DNA from: Pseudomonadota bacterium
GTDB lineage: Bacteria > Pseudomonadota > Alphaproteobacteria > Rhizobiales > Beijerinckiaceae
Assembly: GCA_021812505.1 (NCBI GenBank)
Contig: JAKANG010000089.1
Span: 1 to 6,605, forward strand
Length of the DNA stretch: 6,605 bases
Reading direction: 5' to 3'
In this document: positions 1 through 6,005 of the stretch, one piece after another
Layout: each line of letters opens with the position of its first letter
Numbering within the stretch: position 1 is the first letter of the stretch
Notes under the pieces: model-generated
Databases searched by the model: none
What the model saw: only the letters and a program-made list of their open reading frames with translations
What the model was told of the DNA's origin: nothing
Position numbers and translations under genes: made by a program

Positions 1-1001
1 CTCGGCAAGGCGGCGGCCGCGGGCGGTGGCGCGGCGGGGCCGGCGGCTCCTATGACACTGCCATCGGCGCGCACCGCGACGGTTCTGACTTTCCGGGCCG
101 GTGGGAACAGGGATTCGGTCTGGGATCCCTGGGCCGCCTGGTCCGACGGCGCCGGCGGGGCGGGCATCGCGACGCCTGCCGCTCCGGCCGCAGTCTGCGC
201 GCTTTTCACGGCGGCTTTCAAATCCGCCGGCTGTTCGGCGCCGGCGACGACCTTGGCGACGCCATTGCCGCCTTTACGGTCGAATAGAGCCTGCCCCTCC
301 GGCGCCGAAGCGCTTTCGACCTGGGCGGGCGCGACACGCGCCGGCGCGCTGTCGGGCTGGATCGTCACGACCTCATGATTTGCCACCCGATGACGCATGG
401 TCAGGAGACCGGCGACGCCGACGACGCCGATCGCCATGATCATGGCCATGCCATACATCGCCTTGCGGCGGATGCGGGGCGCCGGCTCGGCCGGCGCGGC
501 CTCGCCGAAGGCCGCCGGCCAAACCTGCTCGTCGCGCCCCTGCTCGTCGCGCCCCTGCTGGCGGGGCGCTTCGGCCCAGGCCGGCTCCGATTCCTGGTAA
601 GGCAGCGGTTCAGCCGCATAGGCCTCGTTCGCATAGCCATAGGTCTCTTCGGAATGGGCGTATTCGTCGTGTCCCGCCTCGGGGGCGAGGTGGGCGTCGC
701 TGCCCCGCAACTGGGCGAAATAAGGATCCCGCAGACCGAAGGGCGCGACCGGCGGCGGTTCCTCCGCGGGACGCGCCTGCGCGGCGTCGCGTTCTTCGGC
801 GATCGCGGACTGGGCGCGGAACAGGGCCTCGAAGGGATCCTTGCGCCCCGTCATCGCCTCGCTGTTGACGAGGCGGGCGAGTTCCGCGAGCGGATCGGCT
901 TCCTCTTGGTGTGGCTGATGCGTGGGCGCCGCGGCGCGCAGACGACGTTCGAACTCGTCCAGATCGACCTCCGGACGAAACTTGGCGGCAAACTCACCCA
1001 T
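1..1001 (-). CDS. SPOR-domain cell-envelope protein, N-terminal part (runs off left edge)
   Basis: The minus-strand frame from the ATG at 1001 stays open to the window edge, giving 333 residues without a stop. GAGGG at 1008-1012 lies 6 nt before the start. Residues 1-180 are an acidic, Pro/Ala/Glu-rich cytoplasmic region. The basic stretch RIRRK precedes one hydrophobic segment at about 182-202, which predicts a type II membrane protein with its C-terminus in the periplasm. After the segment comes an Ala/Pro-rich linker with LFDRKGGNG and AEQPADL, a layout I recognise from rhizobial SPOR proteins, where the linker leads to a C-terminal SPOR domain that binds denuded septal peptidoglycan. The SPOR domain itself would lie beyond the window and is inferred. 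The gene follows argS by 73 bp on the same strand and is probably in its operon; in related genomes nagZ, scpA/scpB and tat genes usually follow. Odd detail: GRDEQ is duplicated in tandem. Confidence 0.8.
   Translation of the reverse strand, partial: MGEFAAKFRPEVDLDEFERRLRAAAPTHQPHQEEADPLAELARLVNSEAMTGRKDPFEALFRAQSAIAEERDAAQARPAEEPPPVAPFGLRDPYFAQLRGSDAHLAPEAGHDEYAHSEETYGYANEAYAAEPLPYQESEPAWAEAPRQQGRDEQGRDEQVWPAAFGEAAPAEPAPRIRRKAMYGMAMIMAIGVVGVAGLLTMRHRVANHEVVTIQPDSAPARVAPAQVESASAPEGQALFDRKGGNGVAKVVAGAEQPADLKAAVKSAQTAAGAAGVAMPAPPAPSDQAAQGSQTESLFPPARKVRTVAVRADGSVIGAAGPAAPPPAAAALP
518..550 (-). repeat. Two-copy 15-bp tandem repeat inside the SPOR gene
   Basis: Within the SPOR reading frame the 15-bp unit CAGGGGCGCGACGAG occurs twice back to back and is followed by another CAG, giving the peptide QGRDEQGRDEQ. 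The unit is a multiple of three, so copy changes would keep the frame. It lies in the disordered cytoplasmic part of the protein, where length changes should be tolerated. Edges are approximate to a base or two. Confidence 0.75.
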
Positions 1002-1074
1002 GGCCAACCCTCACTCTCGACGCAAAGCGCCGCGGGGGAGCGCCCCTCCTTCAGGACGGGCCCATGCGCGAAGA

Positions 1075-2853
1075 TTAGCGCATCTCTTCCGGCGCTTTAA
1101 CACCCAAAACCGACAATCCAGACGCCAGAACATTCATTAACCCTGTCACGAGGGCGAGCCTGGCGCAGGTCAAATCTCTACGATCTTGATTAACAAAGCG
1201 TAATTGTGGCTGATCTTTGCCACGGTTCCAGTGTGAATGGAAAAAACTCGCCACATCGTGCAGGTAAAAAGCCAACCGATGCGGCTCGTGCGCGCTCGCG
1301 GCGCTTTCGACAACGCGCGGATATTGCGCCAATAATTTGATCAGCGCCCATTCGTTCTCATCGTCCAGCAGCGCAAGGTCGGCTTCAGCGAGACGCGCCG
1401 GCGAGACGTCGAGACCGGGGAAGACCGCCAGCGCCTGGCGCAGCACGGAATGGGCCCGGGCGTGAGCATATTGCACATAGAAGACCGGGTTGTCCTTCGA
1501 TTGCTCGATCACCTTGGCGAGATCGAATTCGAGCGGCGCGTCGTTCTTGCGGTAGATCATCATGAAGCGCGCGGCGTCCACGCCGACCTCGTCCACCACC
1601 TCGCGCAAGGTGACGAAATCGCCCGAACGTTTCGACATTTTCACCGGCTCGCCGTCGCGCATCAGCTTGACGAGCTGGCACAATTTGACGTCGAGCGCGA
1701 CCTTGCCGTCAGAAAGCGCCGCGACCGCCGCGCTCATGCGCTTGACATAGCCGCCGTGGTCCGCGCCCCAGACATCGACCAGCACGTCATAGCCGGCCGC
1801 GATCTTCTTGCTGTGATAGGCGATGTCGGAGGCGAAATAGGTGAAGGCGCCGTCGGATTTCCTCAGCGGGCGATCGACGTCGTCGCCGAACCGCGTCGAG
1901 CGGAACAGGGTCTGCTCGCGATCCTCCCAATCCTCCGGTAATTGGCCCTTGGGCGGCGGCAGGCGGCCCTCATAGATCAGTCCCTTTTGGCGCAAGTCCT
2001 CGATGGCGGTCGCGACGTCCGACGGGCCGTTCGACGTGTCGTGCAGGCTGCGTTCGGAGAAGAAAACCTCGTGGGTGATGTTCAGCGCGGCGAGATCGTC
2101 GCGGATCATGTCCATCATCGCCTCGATGGCGAAGGCGCGCACCGGCGCCAGCCATTCGCCTTCCGCCTTGCCGCGCAGGCTTTCCCCGAATTTCGCCACG
2201 AGCGCCGCGCCGACGGGTTTCAGATAATCGCCGGGGTAAAGGCCTTCCGGCACGGTGACGGCCTCGCCGAGGGCTTCGAGATAGCGCAGATAAGCCGAGC
2301 GGGCGAGCACGTCGACCTGGGCGCCGGCGTCGTTGATGTAATATTCGCGGGTGACCTGCGAGCCGGCAAATTCGAGCAGATTGGCGAGGGCGTCGCCGAA
2401 CACGGCGCCGCGGCCGTGGCCGACATGCATCGGCCCGGTCGGGTTGGCCGAGACATATTCCACATTGACCTTGGTAGCCTTGAACCTGCCGGACGCTCCT
2501 CGCCCGTAATTTTGCCCCTCGCGCAGGATCGCGCGCAAAATGTCGGCATAGACCTCGATCTTGAGGCGGATGTTGAGAAAGCCCGGCCCCGCGACCTCGG
2601 CCTGGTCGACGTCCGGCATTTCGCTCAGAGCCGCCGCGAGTTCGATGGCGAGCTGCCGCGGGTTGGAAAATGAGGCCTTGACCTCTTTTGCGAAGACCAT
2701 GGCGGCGTTGCAGGCGAGGTCGCCGAGGCTCGCCTCGCGGGGCGGTTCGACCACGAAACGCGCCATATCGAGCGACGCCGGCAGACGCCCCTCCGCGCCC
2801 ATCTTCTGCAAAAGCGCGGCGATGCGGGCGTGGAATTCGGCAAAAATGTTCAT
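1075..2853 (-). CDS. argS: Arginyl-tRNA synthetase
   Basis: Complete class I arginyl-tRNA synthetase of 592 residues, the usual length for the family. It charges tRNA-Arg with arginine using ATP in the cytosol. Residues 1-100 are the ArgS-specific N-terminal tRNA-binding domain. The catalytic Rossmann core follows, with the HIGH-type motif as HVGH at 143-146 (in [14 protein letters not shown]) and the KMSKR signature at 405-409 ([12 protein letters not shown]). The DALR anticodon-binding domain covers about 455-592, starting at [14 protein letters not shown]. The ATG at 2853 is chosen because [11 protein letters not shown] is the typical family start; the frame is open 54 codons further upstream, but that stretch contains a 14-bp tandem repeat and resembles no protein. 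The ribosome binding site is weak: GGGG at 2860-2863, or AAGGA 15 nt away. The SPOR gene follows on the same strand. The last 80 or so codons are more AT-rich than the rest of the gene. Confidence 0.97.
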   Translation of the reverse strand: MNIFAEFHARIAALLQKMGAEGRLPASLDMARFVVEPPREASLGDLACNAAMVFAKEVKASFSNPRQLAIELAAALSEMPDVDQAEVAGPGFLNIRLKIEVYADILRAILREGQNYGRGASGRFKATKVNVEYVSANPTGPMHVGHGRGAVFGDALANLLEFAGSQVTREYYINDAGAQVDVLARSAYLRYLEALGEAVTVPEGLYPGDYLKPVGAALVAKFGESLRGKAEGEWLAPVRAFAIEAMMDMIRDDLAALNITHEVFFSERSLHDTSNGPSDVATAIEDLRQKGLIYEGRLPPPKGQLPEDWEDREQTLFRSTRFGDDVDRPLRKSDGAFTYFASDIAYHSKKIAAGYDVLVDVWGADHGGYVKRMSAAVAALSDGKVALDVKLCQLVKLMRDGEPVKMSKRSGDFVTLREVVDEVGVDAARFMMIYRKNDAPLEFDLAKVIEQSKDNPVFYVQYAHARAHSVLRQALAVFPGLDVSPARLAEADLALLDDENEWALIKLLAQYPRVVESAASAHEPHRLAFYLHDVASFFHSHWNRGKDQPQLRFVNQDRRDLTCARLALVTGLMNVLASGLSVLGVKAPEEMR

Positions 2854-2922
2854 GGCTAACCCCGGTTTTCCTTGCGCCGAGGGGCTAGCCCAATTCGCCG
2901 CCGAGGTCAAAGCCGCGCGAGC

Positions 2923-2978
2923 TTGGCCTGGATGACTTGGCCTGGATGACTTGGCCTGAATGACTTGGCCTGAATGAG
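2923..2978. repeat. Four-copy 14-bp tandem repeat upstream of argS
   Basis: Four contiguous 14-bp units of the form TTGGCCTGRATGAS lie at 2923-2936, 2937-2950, 2951-2964 and 2965-2978. Copies 1 and 2 are identical, copy 3 differs at one base and copy 4 at two. A degenerate TTGGGGGCTTGGGG follows. The nearest edge is about 70 bp upstream of the argS start, so the array lies in the argS leader or promoter. The unit is not a multiple of three, which argues against coding. Confidence 0.92.
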
Positions 2979-3015
2979 TTGGGGGCTTGGGGCGTGCGGC
3001 TTGGGGGATCGGCAA

Positions 3016-3063
3016 GGGCGGATTGGCGCCGGCGCCAGACGACGGGACTACAAATCCCCGCCC
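3016..3063. repeat. Long imperfect inverted repeat with a nested 14-bp palindrome
   Basis: GGGCGGATT at 3016-3024 can pair with AATCC(CC)GCCC at 3053-3063, leaving a two-base bulge. Inside it, TGGCGCCGGCGCCA at 3024-3037 is a perfect 14-bp palindrome. The two pairings share a base and may be alternatives. No T-tract follows on either strand, so it is not an obvious terminator. It could be a protein-binding palindrome or a structured part of the argS leader. Confidence 0.5.
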
Positions 3064-3138
3064 GAAACGACCATATCGGGGAGAAGACGATTAAACCTTC
3101 CGCAAGAATTCGCGCGCAGCCTCGACATTAACGAAAAC

Positions 3139-3170
3139 GCCAATGTCCCGGCGCAAGCGCGGGCATTGGC
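3139..3170. repeat. Imperfect hairpin upstream of the patatin gene
   Basis: GCCAATG at 3139-3145 pairs with CATTGGC at 3164-3170. After a one-base bulge CCC pairs with GGG, and after another bulge GCG pairs with CGC around a CAAG loop, giving 13 pairs in total. On the minus strand it is followed by GTTTTCGTT, which makes a weak minus-strand terminator possible. On the plus strand it would sit in the 5' leader of the patatin mRNA, 56 nt before the start codon. The role cannot be decided from sequence. Confidence 0.5.
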
Positions 3171-3214
3171 AAAAGCTTTGCATCGGGAAGCGAATTCAGG
3201 CGGGCGTCTCAATT

Positions 3215-3219
3215 GAGGA
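3215..3219 (+). promoter_or_regulatory. Ribosome binding site that fixes the patatin start
   Basis: GAGGA lies 7 nt before the ATG at 3227. It favours this start over the in-frame ATG at 3143, which falls inside a hairpin arm and would add 28 basic residues not seen in the family. Confidence 0.7.
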
Positions 3220-3226
3220 CCGGGCC

Positions 3227-4273
3227 ATGTTCGGTTTTAATTGGAAGACCTTCGATAGATCCGGCGAGTCATTTTCGGCGGCGCGCGACGGCGACGGCCA
3301 CCCGCCCTGGGATGGCCGAAGCGGCGCGCGTCGGCGGCCGCGCATCGGTCTGGCGCTCGGCTCCGGCGCCGCGCGCGGCTGGTCGCATATCGGCGTGCTT
3401 CAGGAACTTGCGGCGCGCCAAATTCCTATCGACGTCATTGCCGGATCATCGATCGGCGCGGTGGTCGGCGGCTGCTACGCCGCCGGAAAGCTCGCGGGAC
3501 TGGAGGCGTTCGCCCGTTCGCTGACGCGCCGCCGCGTCTTTTCACTGATGGACCTGTCCCTGTCCGGCGGCGGCATGATGTCGGGCGGCAAACTCCGGGA
3601 CGAGCTTTATCGCGAGCTTGAAGGCCGCCGCATCGAGGACTTGCCCGTCGTCTTCGGCGCCGTGGCGACGGAAATCGGAGCCGGTCACGAGGTTTGGCTG
3701 CGCAAGGGCGATCTCGTCCACGCCATCCGCGCCTCCTACGCCCTGCCGGGCGTCTTCGAACCCTTGCAAATCGGCGGACGGTGGCTGTTCGACGGCGCCC
3801 TGGTCAATCCGGTTCCCGTCACTCTGTGCCGCGCCATGGGGGCCGAACTGGTGATCGCAGTCAATCTGGTCGGCGACGCCGCCTATCGCGGAACCTTGAT
3901 CGCCGACGCCGCCAGCTTGGCGACGGAGCCGCAGCCCCCCGCCTCAGCCGCGGAAGAAACATCCTGGCGCGCGACCGACGCGCGCCAGTTGCGCCGGCAG
4001 TTCGGGCGCGCCGCCAATGGAGCGCCCGGCATCGCGGCGGCCATGTTCGACGCGTTCAACATCACCCAGGATCGGATCGCGCGCTCGCGGCTTGCGGGCG
4101 ACCCGCCCGACGTGCTGATCGCCGCGCGGCTGTCCAGGATCGGCTTTTTCGACTTCCACCGCGCCGACGAACTGATCGCGCTCGGCCGCGAGGCGGCGCG
4201 CCGCGCGCTTAACGACATCGCCGAAATCGCGGCGCTGGAGCGCCGCTACGAAGGCCCCGTCGTGAAACCCTGA
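3227..4273 (+). CDS. Patatin-like phospholipase, RssA type
   Basis: A 348-residue serine hydrolase of the patatin superfamily, expected to cleave acyl esters of phospholipids or related lipids with a Ser-Asp dyad. The oxyanion-hole loop is GSGAARG at 45-51, in the context RIGLALGSGAARGWSHIGVL. The nucleophile is Ser75 in the G-x-S-x-G elbow GSSIG (73-77). The catalytic Asp is Asp189 in the DGA motif. All key residues are present, so it should be active. The first 37 residues are polar and Arg-rich with no signal peptide, which suggests a cytoplasmic or membrane-peripheral enzyme. Residues 218-265 form an Ala-rich insert before the C-terminal helices. It is divergent from argS and convergent with the CBS gene across 9 bp. 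The substrate is unknown; E. coli RssA is the nearest named relative, and that name alone does not give a role. Confidence 0.92.
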   Translation: MFGFNWKTFDRSGESFSAARDGDGHPPWDGRSGARRRPRIGLALGSGAARGWSHIGVLQELAARQIPIDVIAGSSIGAVVGGCYAAGKLAGLEAFARSLTRRRVFSLMDLSLSGGGMMSGGKLRDELYRELEGRRIEDLPVVFGAVATEIGAGHEVWLRKGDLVHAIRASYALPGVFEPLQIGGRWLFDGALVNPVPVTLCRAMGAELVIAVNLVGDAAYRGTLIADAASLATEPQPPASAAEETSWRATDARQLRRQFGRAANGAPGIAAAMFDAFNITQDRIARSRLAGDPPDVLIAARLSRIGFFDFHRADELIALGREAARRALNDIAEIAALERRYEGPVVKP

Positions 4274-4282
4274 AGCACTTGC

Positions 4283-4714
4283 TCAGGCGGTGGCGATATA
4301 TTCGCGCATGGCGCGATGTTCGGACTCGAGCCCTTCGAGCCGGTTCTTGACGACATCGCCAATCGAGATCACGCCGGCGAGCCGTCCGTTGTCGAGGACG
4401 GGTAGGTGGCGGAAGCGTCCGTTGGTCATCCGCTCCATCACGCTTTCCATCGATTCCTCCATGCTGGCCGTCGCGACCTTGGCGGTCATGTGTTTCGACA
4501 CCGGATCCTGAAGGGCGCCGGCGCCGTGGCGCCCGACAGTGCGAACGATGTCGCGCTCCGACAGAACGCCCAGAACCTCCCCGCCGCCGCCGGTGACGAT
4601 CAGCGCGCCGATTCCCTTGTCGGCGAGCACGGCCGCCGCTTCCTGCATCGTGCGATGCGGCTGCGTCGTGGCCACGTCGTGACCCTTGGCCGCAAGAATG
4701 AAAGCCACGCTCAT
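4283..4714 (-). CDS. Stand-alone CBS-domain pair protein
   Basis: A 143-residue protein made almost entirely of two CBS motifs that should fold into one Bateman module, a domain that usually binds adenine nucleotides such as AMP, ATP or NAD. CBS1 covers about 11-63 (core GALIVTGGGGEVLGVLSERDIVR) and CBS2 about 74-128 (core RFRHLPVLDNGRLAGVISIGDVV). There is no signal peptide, membrane segment or attached enzyme domain, so it is probably a cytoplasmic sensor or regulator acting on a partner that the sequence does not reveal. The start at 4714 is supported by a strong GGGAGGA at 4720-4726, 5 nt away; longer in-frame starts run into the intergenic gap. The rhomboid gene ends 95 bp upstream on the same strand and may be co-transcribed. 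The C-terminal EYIATA is typical of alphaproteobacterial members. Confidence 0.93.
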   Translation of the reverse strand: MSVAFILAAKGHDVATTQPHRTMQEAAAVLADKGIGALIVTGGGGEVLGVLSERDIVRTVGRHGAGALQDPVSKHMTAKVATASMEESMESVMERMTNGRFRHLPVLDNGRLAGVISIGDVVKNRLEGLESEHRAMREYIATA

Positions 4715-4809
4715 CGATTTCCTCCCTTTGTATCTGGAGTTTTTCTTAACCCCTTTATTGAATGGAGGATGCCCCCGTTCACGACAGAGCGCAAGCGAGG
4801 GCTTCGCCT

Positions 4810-5577
4810 TCATTTTTTGCGCCTTTGGTCGAATATCGGCGCGAGAAACAGACCGGCGGCGAAGCCGCCGATATGAGCCTGCCAGGCAATCGGGGCCTGC
4901 GAAAAACCCAAGGTCTGGCCGCCGAGGCCGATGAGCAGGTTGGAGAGGAACCAGAAGGCGACAAAGGCCATGGTCTGGACGCTGGCGAGCATGTCCCCAA
5001 CGCTCTGCATTGGCGCTTCGAATGCCGTTTCCGCTCGATAAGGTCCGCGGAGGGGAAAAACGAAACGCGCCGCCGCCCCCATATACGCGGAAATCGCGGC
5101 CGAGGCGCCGATCATCGGCGCCAACTCAAGCGGATGAGCCGCCAGATAGGCCGCCGCCCCGACGACCGCCCCCAGGCCGCCCAGGAGCAGAAAACGAGCC
5201 GTTCCGAAGCGCCGCGCCACCGGGGAGCCGAAAGCCGCGAGCCAGATCCCGTTGAAAACCAGATGGGTCGCGCCACCATGCAGGAAGGCGTAGGACAAGG
5301 GCGTGAACCACAGCCAGGACGGCGAAGCATAGGTCAGGAAAAAGGCCCCGATCTGGGCCTGAACCTCGGATTGGCCGGCGATCTCGTTCAGGTGTTGGAG
5401 CACCGCCTTCTGATCGAAGAGAAAGGCCACTCGCGCCGGCGTGAAGCCGAAAGTCGCGACGATTGCGCCGTCGAGTTCAGGCGGAATCATGCCGCGGACG
5501 ACTTGGATCAGGGTCAGGATCGCCAGAAGAACGACGATCACCGGCGGCAGATTGAAGATCGGCTCGCGTTCGCGCAT
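4810..5577 (-). CDS. Rhomboid-family intramembrane serine protease
   Basis: A 255-residue polytopic membrane protein. Hydrophobic segments lie at about 10-28, 90-118, 128-147, 155-174, 199-219 and 231-248, matching the six-helix rhomboid core. The catalytic parts are present: HLVFN with His105 and Asn109 (the oxyanion-side H-x3-N of GlpG), Ser159 in GASA and His235 in AHIGG. It should cleave within or near transmembrane segments of other proteins; the substrate is unknown. The residue after the catalytic serine is Ala where GxSG is usual. The start at 5577 (MREREPIFNLPP) is chosen because the family begins just before the first helix and a GGAGG at 5587-5591 lies 9 nt away. The 61 extra upstream codons would run through a terminator hairpin. 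The CBS gene follows on the same strand. Confidence 0.92.
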   Translation of the reverse strand: MREREPIFNLPPVIVVLLAILTLIQVVRGMIPPELDGAIVATFGFTPARVAFLFDQKAVLQHLNEIAGQSEVQAQIGAFFLTYASPSWLWFTPLSYAFLHGGATHLVFNGIWLAAFGSPVARRFGTARFLLLGGLGAVVGAAAYLAAHPLELAPMIGASAAISAYMGAAARFVFPLRGPYRAETAFEAPMQSVGDMLASVQTMAFVAFWFLSNLLIGLGGQTLGFSQAPIAWQAHIGGFAAGLFLAPIFDQRRKK

Positions 5578-5605
5578 CGCCCGCGCCCTCCCCTTTCGAC
5601 CGCAG

Positions 5606-5641
5606 AAAAAAGGGGGAGAGCTGGAGCAGGCTCTCCCCCTT
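5606..5641 (-). terminator. Intrinsic terminator on the minus strand, upstream of the rhomboid gene
   Basis: A perfect 12-bp stem (5610-5621 with 5630-5641; arm AAGGGGGAGAGC) with an 8-nt loop is followed on the minus strand by six T residues (5611-5606). The T-tract exists only in that direction. It ends 12 nt before the rhomboid Shine-Dalgarno, and no minus-strand protein gene lies upstream. It must therefore end a short non-coding transcript or act as a leader attenuator for the rhomboid-CBS mRNA. Confidence 0.85.
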
Positions 5642-5745
5642 CCTGCAATGACGTTAACCGTCCGGCCTCCCGCGTCGGCCGGGAACCTCCGACCCATACT
5701 GGAGCCCGTTATCCGCCGGCAATCCCGAGCAAGAACGCAGCGGAC
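5606..5745 (-). ncRNA. Possible structured small RNA or attenuating leader
   Basis: Just upstream of the terminator, the minus-strand RNA can form a rod by hand folding: 5741-5745 with 5660-5664, 5735-5740 with 5670-5675 (one G-U pair), 5723-5727 with 5680-5684, and 5701-5704 with 5687-5690. The 5' end is not defined, and the transcript could begin as far up as about 5840. I tested it by eye against 4.5S, 6S, tmRNA and common riboswitch signatures and recognised none. The terminator is solid; the RNA itself is inference. Confidence 0.3.
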
Positions 5746-5792
5746 CAAAAACACATTCAATATCAGTTTGTTGTTCGCATCCTTCCGTGCCG

Positions 5793-5824
5793 GCGGCTGA
5801 TTCGTTTTGTCGTTTCAGCGCCGC
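5793..5824. repeat. Small imperfect inverted repeat
   Basis: GCGGCTGA at 5793-5800 pairs with TCA(GC)GCCGC at 5815-5824, with a two-base bulge. It would be a hairpin near the 5' end of a minus-strand transcript starting near 5840. On its own it is weak. Confidence 0.3.
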
Positions 5825-5865
5825 TTCGATGAAGAAACATTGCCAAATTCCTAATGCCTTTGCAA

Positions 5866-5871
5866 TGTCAA
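5866..5871 (-). promoter_or_regulatory. Consensus -35 hexamer facing the rhomboid gene
   Basis: The minus strand reads TTGACA here, a perfect sigma-70 -35 hexamer, 289 bp upstream of the rhomboid start. No good -10 is found at 16-18 bp spacing (the hexamer at 17 bp is ATTTGG), so the promoter is uncertain. It overlaps a CtrA-like site. Confidence 0.3.
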
Positions 5872-5882
5872 CATCCTGTTAA
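5868..5882. promoter_or_regulatory. CtrA-like site (TCAA-N7-TTAA)
   Basis: TCAA at 5868-5871 and TTAA at 5879-5882 are 7 nt apart, one mismatch from the alphaproteobacterial CtrA consensus TTAA-N7-TTAA. It overlaps the minus-strand TTGACA and lies 124 bp before the PAS gene start. Confidence 0.35.
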
Positions 5883-5899
5883 GATTAATTTCCGCGCGC

Positions 5900-5913
5900 C
5901 GCGCCGCGGCGCG
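5900..5913. repeat. Perfect 14-bp GC palindrome
   Basis: CGCGCCGCGGCGCG reads the same on both strands and sits midway between the two CtrA-like sites. It could be a regulator site or a leader hairpin. In GC-rich DNA such palindromes also arise by chance. Confidence 0.4.
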
Positions 5914-5924
5914 AATTTCGCTGG

Positions 5925-5939
5925 TTAATCTTCCATGAA
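5925..5939. promoter_or_regulatory. CtrA-like site (TTAA-N7-TGAA)
   Basis: TTAA at 5925-5928 and TGAA at 5936-5939 are 7 nt apart, again one mismatch from TTAA-N7-TTAA. On the minus strand it reads TTCA-N7-TTAACC. It lies 66 bp before the PAS gene start, where a regulator could act on its promoter. Confidence 0.4.
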
Positions 5940-5991
5940 CCGCCGGGCCCGGCGCATTGCCCCATAATGAAACGCCGCTGGCCCAAAAAAG

Positions 5992-5998
5992 AAAGGGA
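5992..5998 (+). promoter_or_regulatory. Ribosome binding site that fixes the PAS gene start
   Basis: AAAGGGA ends 7 nt before the ATG at 6006. The alternative in-frame ATG at 5967 has no such sequence before it and would add 13 mostly basic residues. Confidence 0.65.
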
Positions 5999-6005
5999 CG
6001 GGCGG

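Larger units (their letters stand above)
2854..3226. other. Divergent intergenic region between argS and the patatin gene
   Basis: This 373-bp region must carry promoters for both argS (minus) and the patatin gene (plus). It holds a 14-bp tandem repeat near argS, a long imperfect inverted repeat in the middle and an imperfect hairpin close to the patatin gene, each listed separately. I found no convincing -35/-10 pair in either direction. Open frames across it are short and unlike known proteins, so I call no gene. From memory, a dgt gene often lies just upstream of argS in Hyphomicrobiales; it is absent here. Confidence 0.7.
5578..6005. other. Divergent intergenic region between rhomboid and PAS genes
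   Basis: This 428-bp region separates two divergent genes. On the rhomboid side it holds a strong minus-strand terminator and several pairable segments. On the PAS side it is AT-rich around 5835-5890 and carries CtrA-like sites, a perfect palindrome and the inverted heptamers AGATTAA (5882-5888) and TTAATCT (5925-5931). No open frame here resembles a protein. Confidence 0.7.

Noticed and set aside
375..1100. Long plus-strand open frame of 241 codons
   Set aside because: It is antisense to the SPOR gene, is Arg/Gly-rich and low in complexity, and matches no family. It is a shadow of GC-rich coding DNA.
1942..2673. Plus-strand open frame of 243 codons opposite argS
   Set aside because: It lies fully inside argS, whose identity is certain, and its protein resembles nothing I know. 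Long antisense frames are usual at this GC content.
2854..3015. 54-residue N-terminal extension of ArgS
   Set aside because: The extension crosses the 14-bp tandem repeat and is low in complexity, while the family start MNIFAEF sits at 2853.
2974..3216. 80-codon plus-strand open frame before the patatin gene
   Set aside because: It begins at the edge of the tandem repeat, runs through two inverted repeats, has no clear ribosome binding site and shows no similarity to known proteins.
5642..5760. Match to 4.5S/SRP RNA, 6S RNA or tmRNA
   Set aside because: The conserved GGAAGCAGC loop region of SRP RNA and the tmRNA tRNA-like ends are absent, and I cannot recognise 6S features. It is kept only as an unassigned RNA candidate.
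4762..5832. Plus-strand open frame of 356 codons opposite the rhomboid gene
   Set aside because: It is rich in Arg, Gln and Glu, spans the rhomboid gene and both flanking gaps, and has no recognisable domain. The rhomboid reading on the minus strand explains the sequence.
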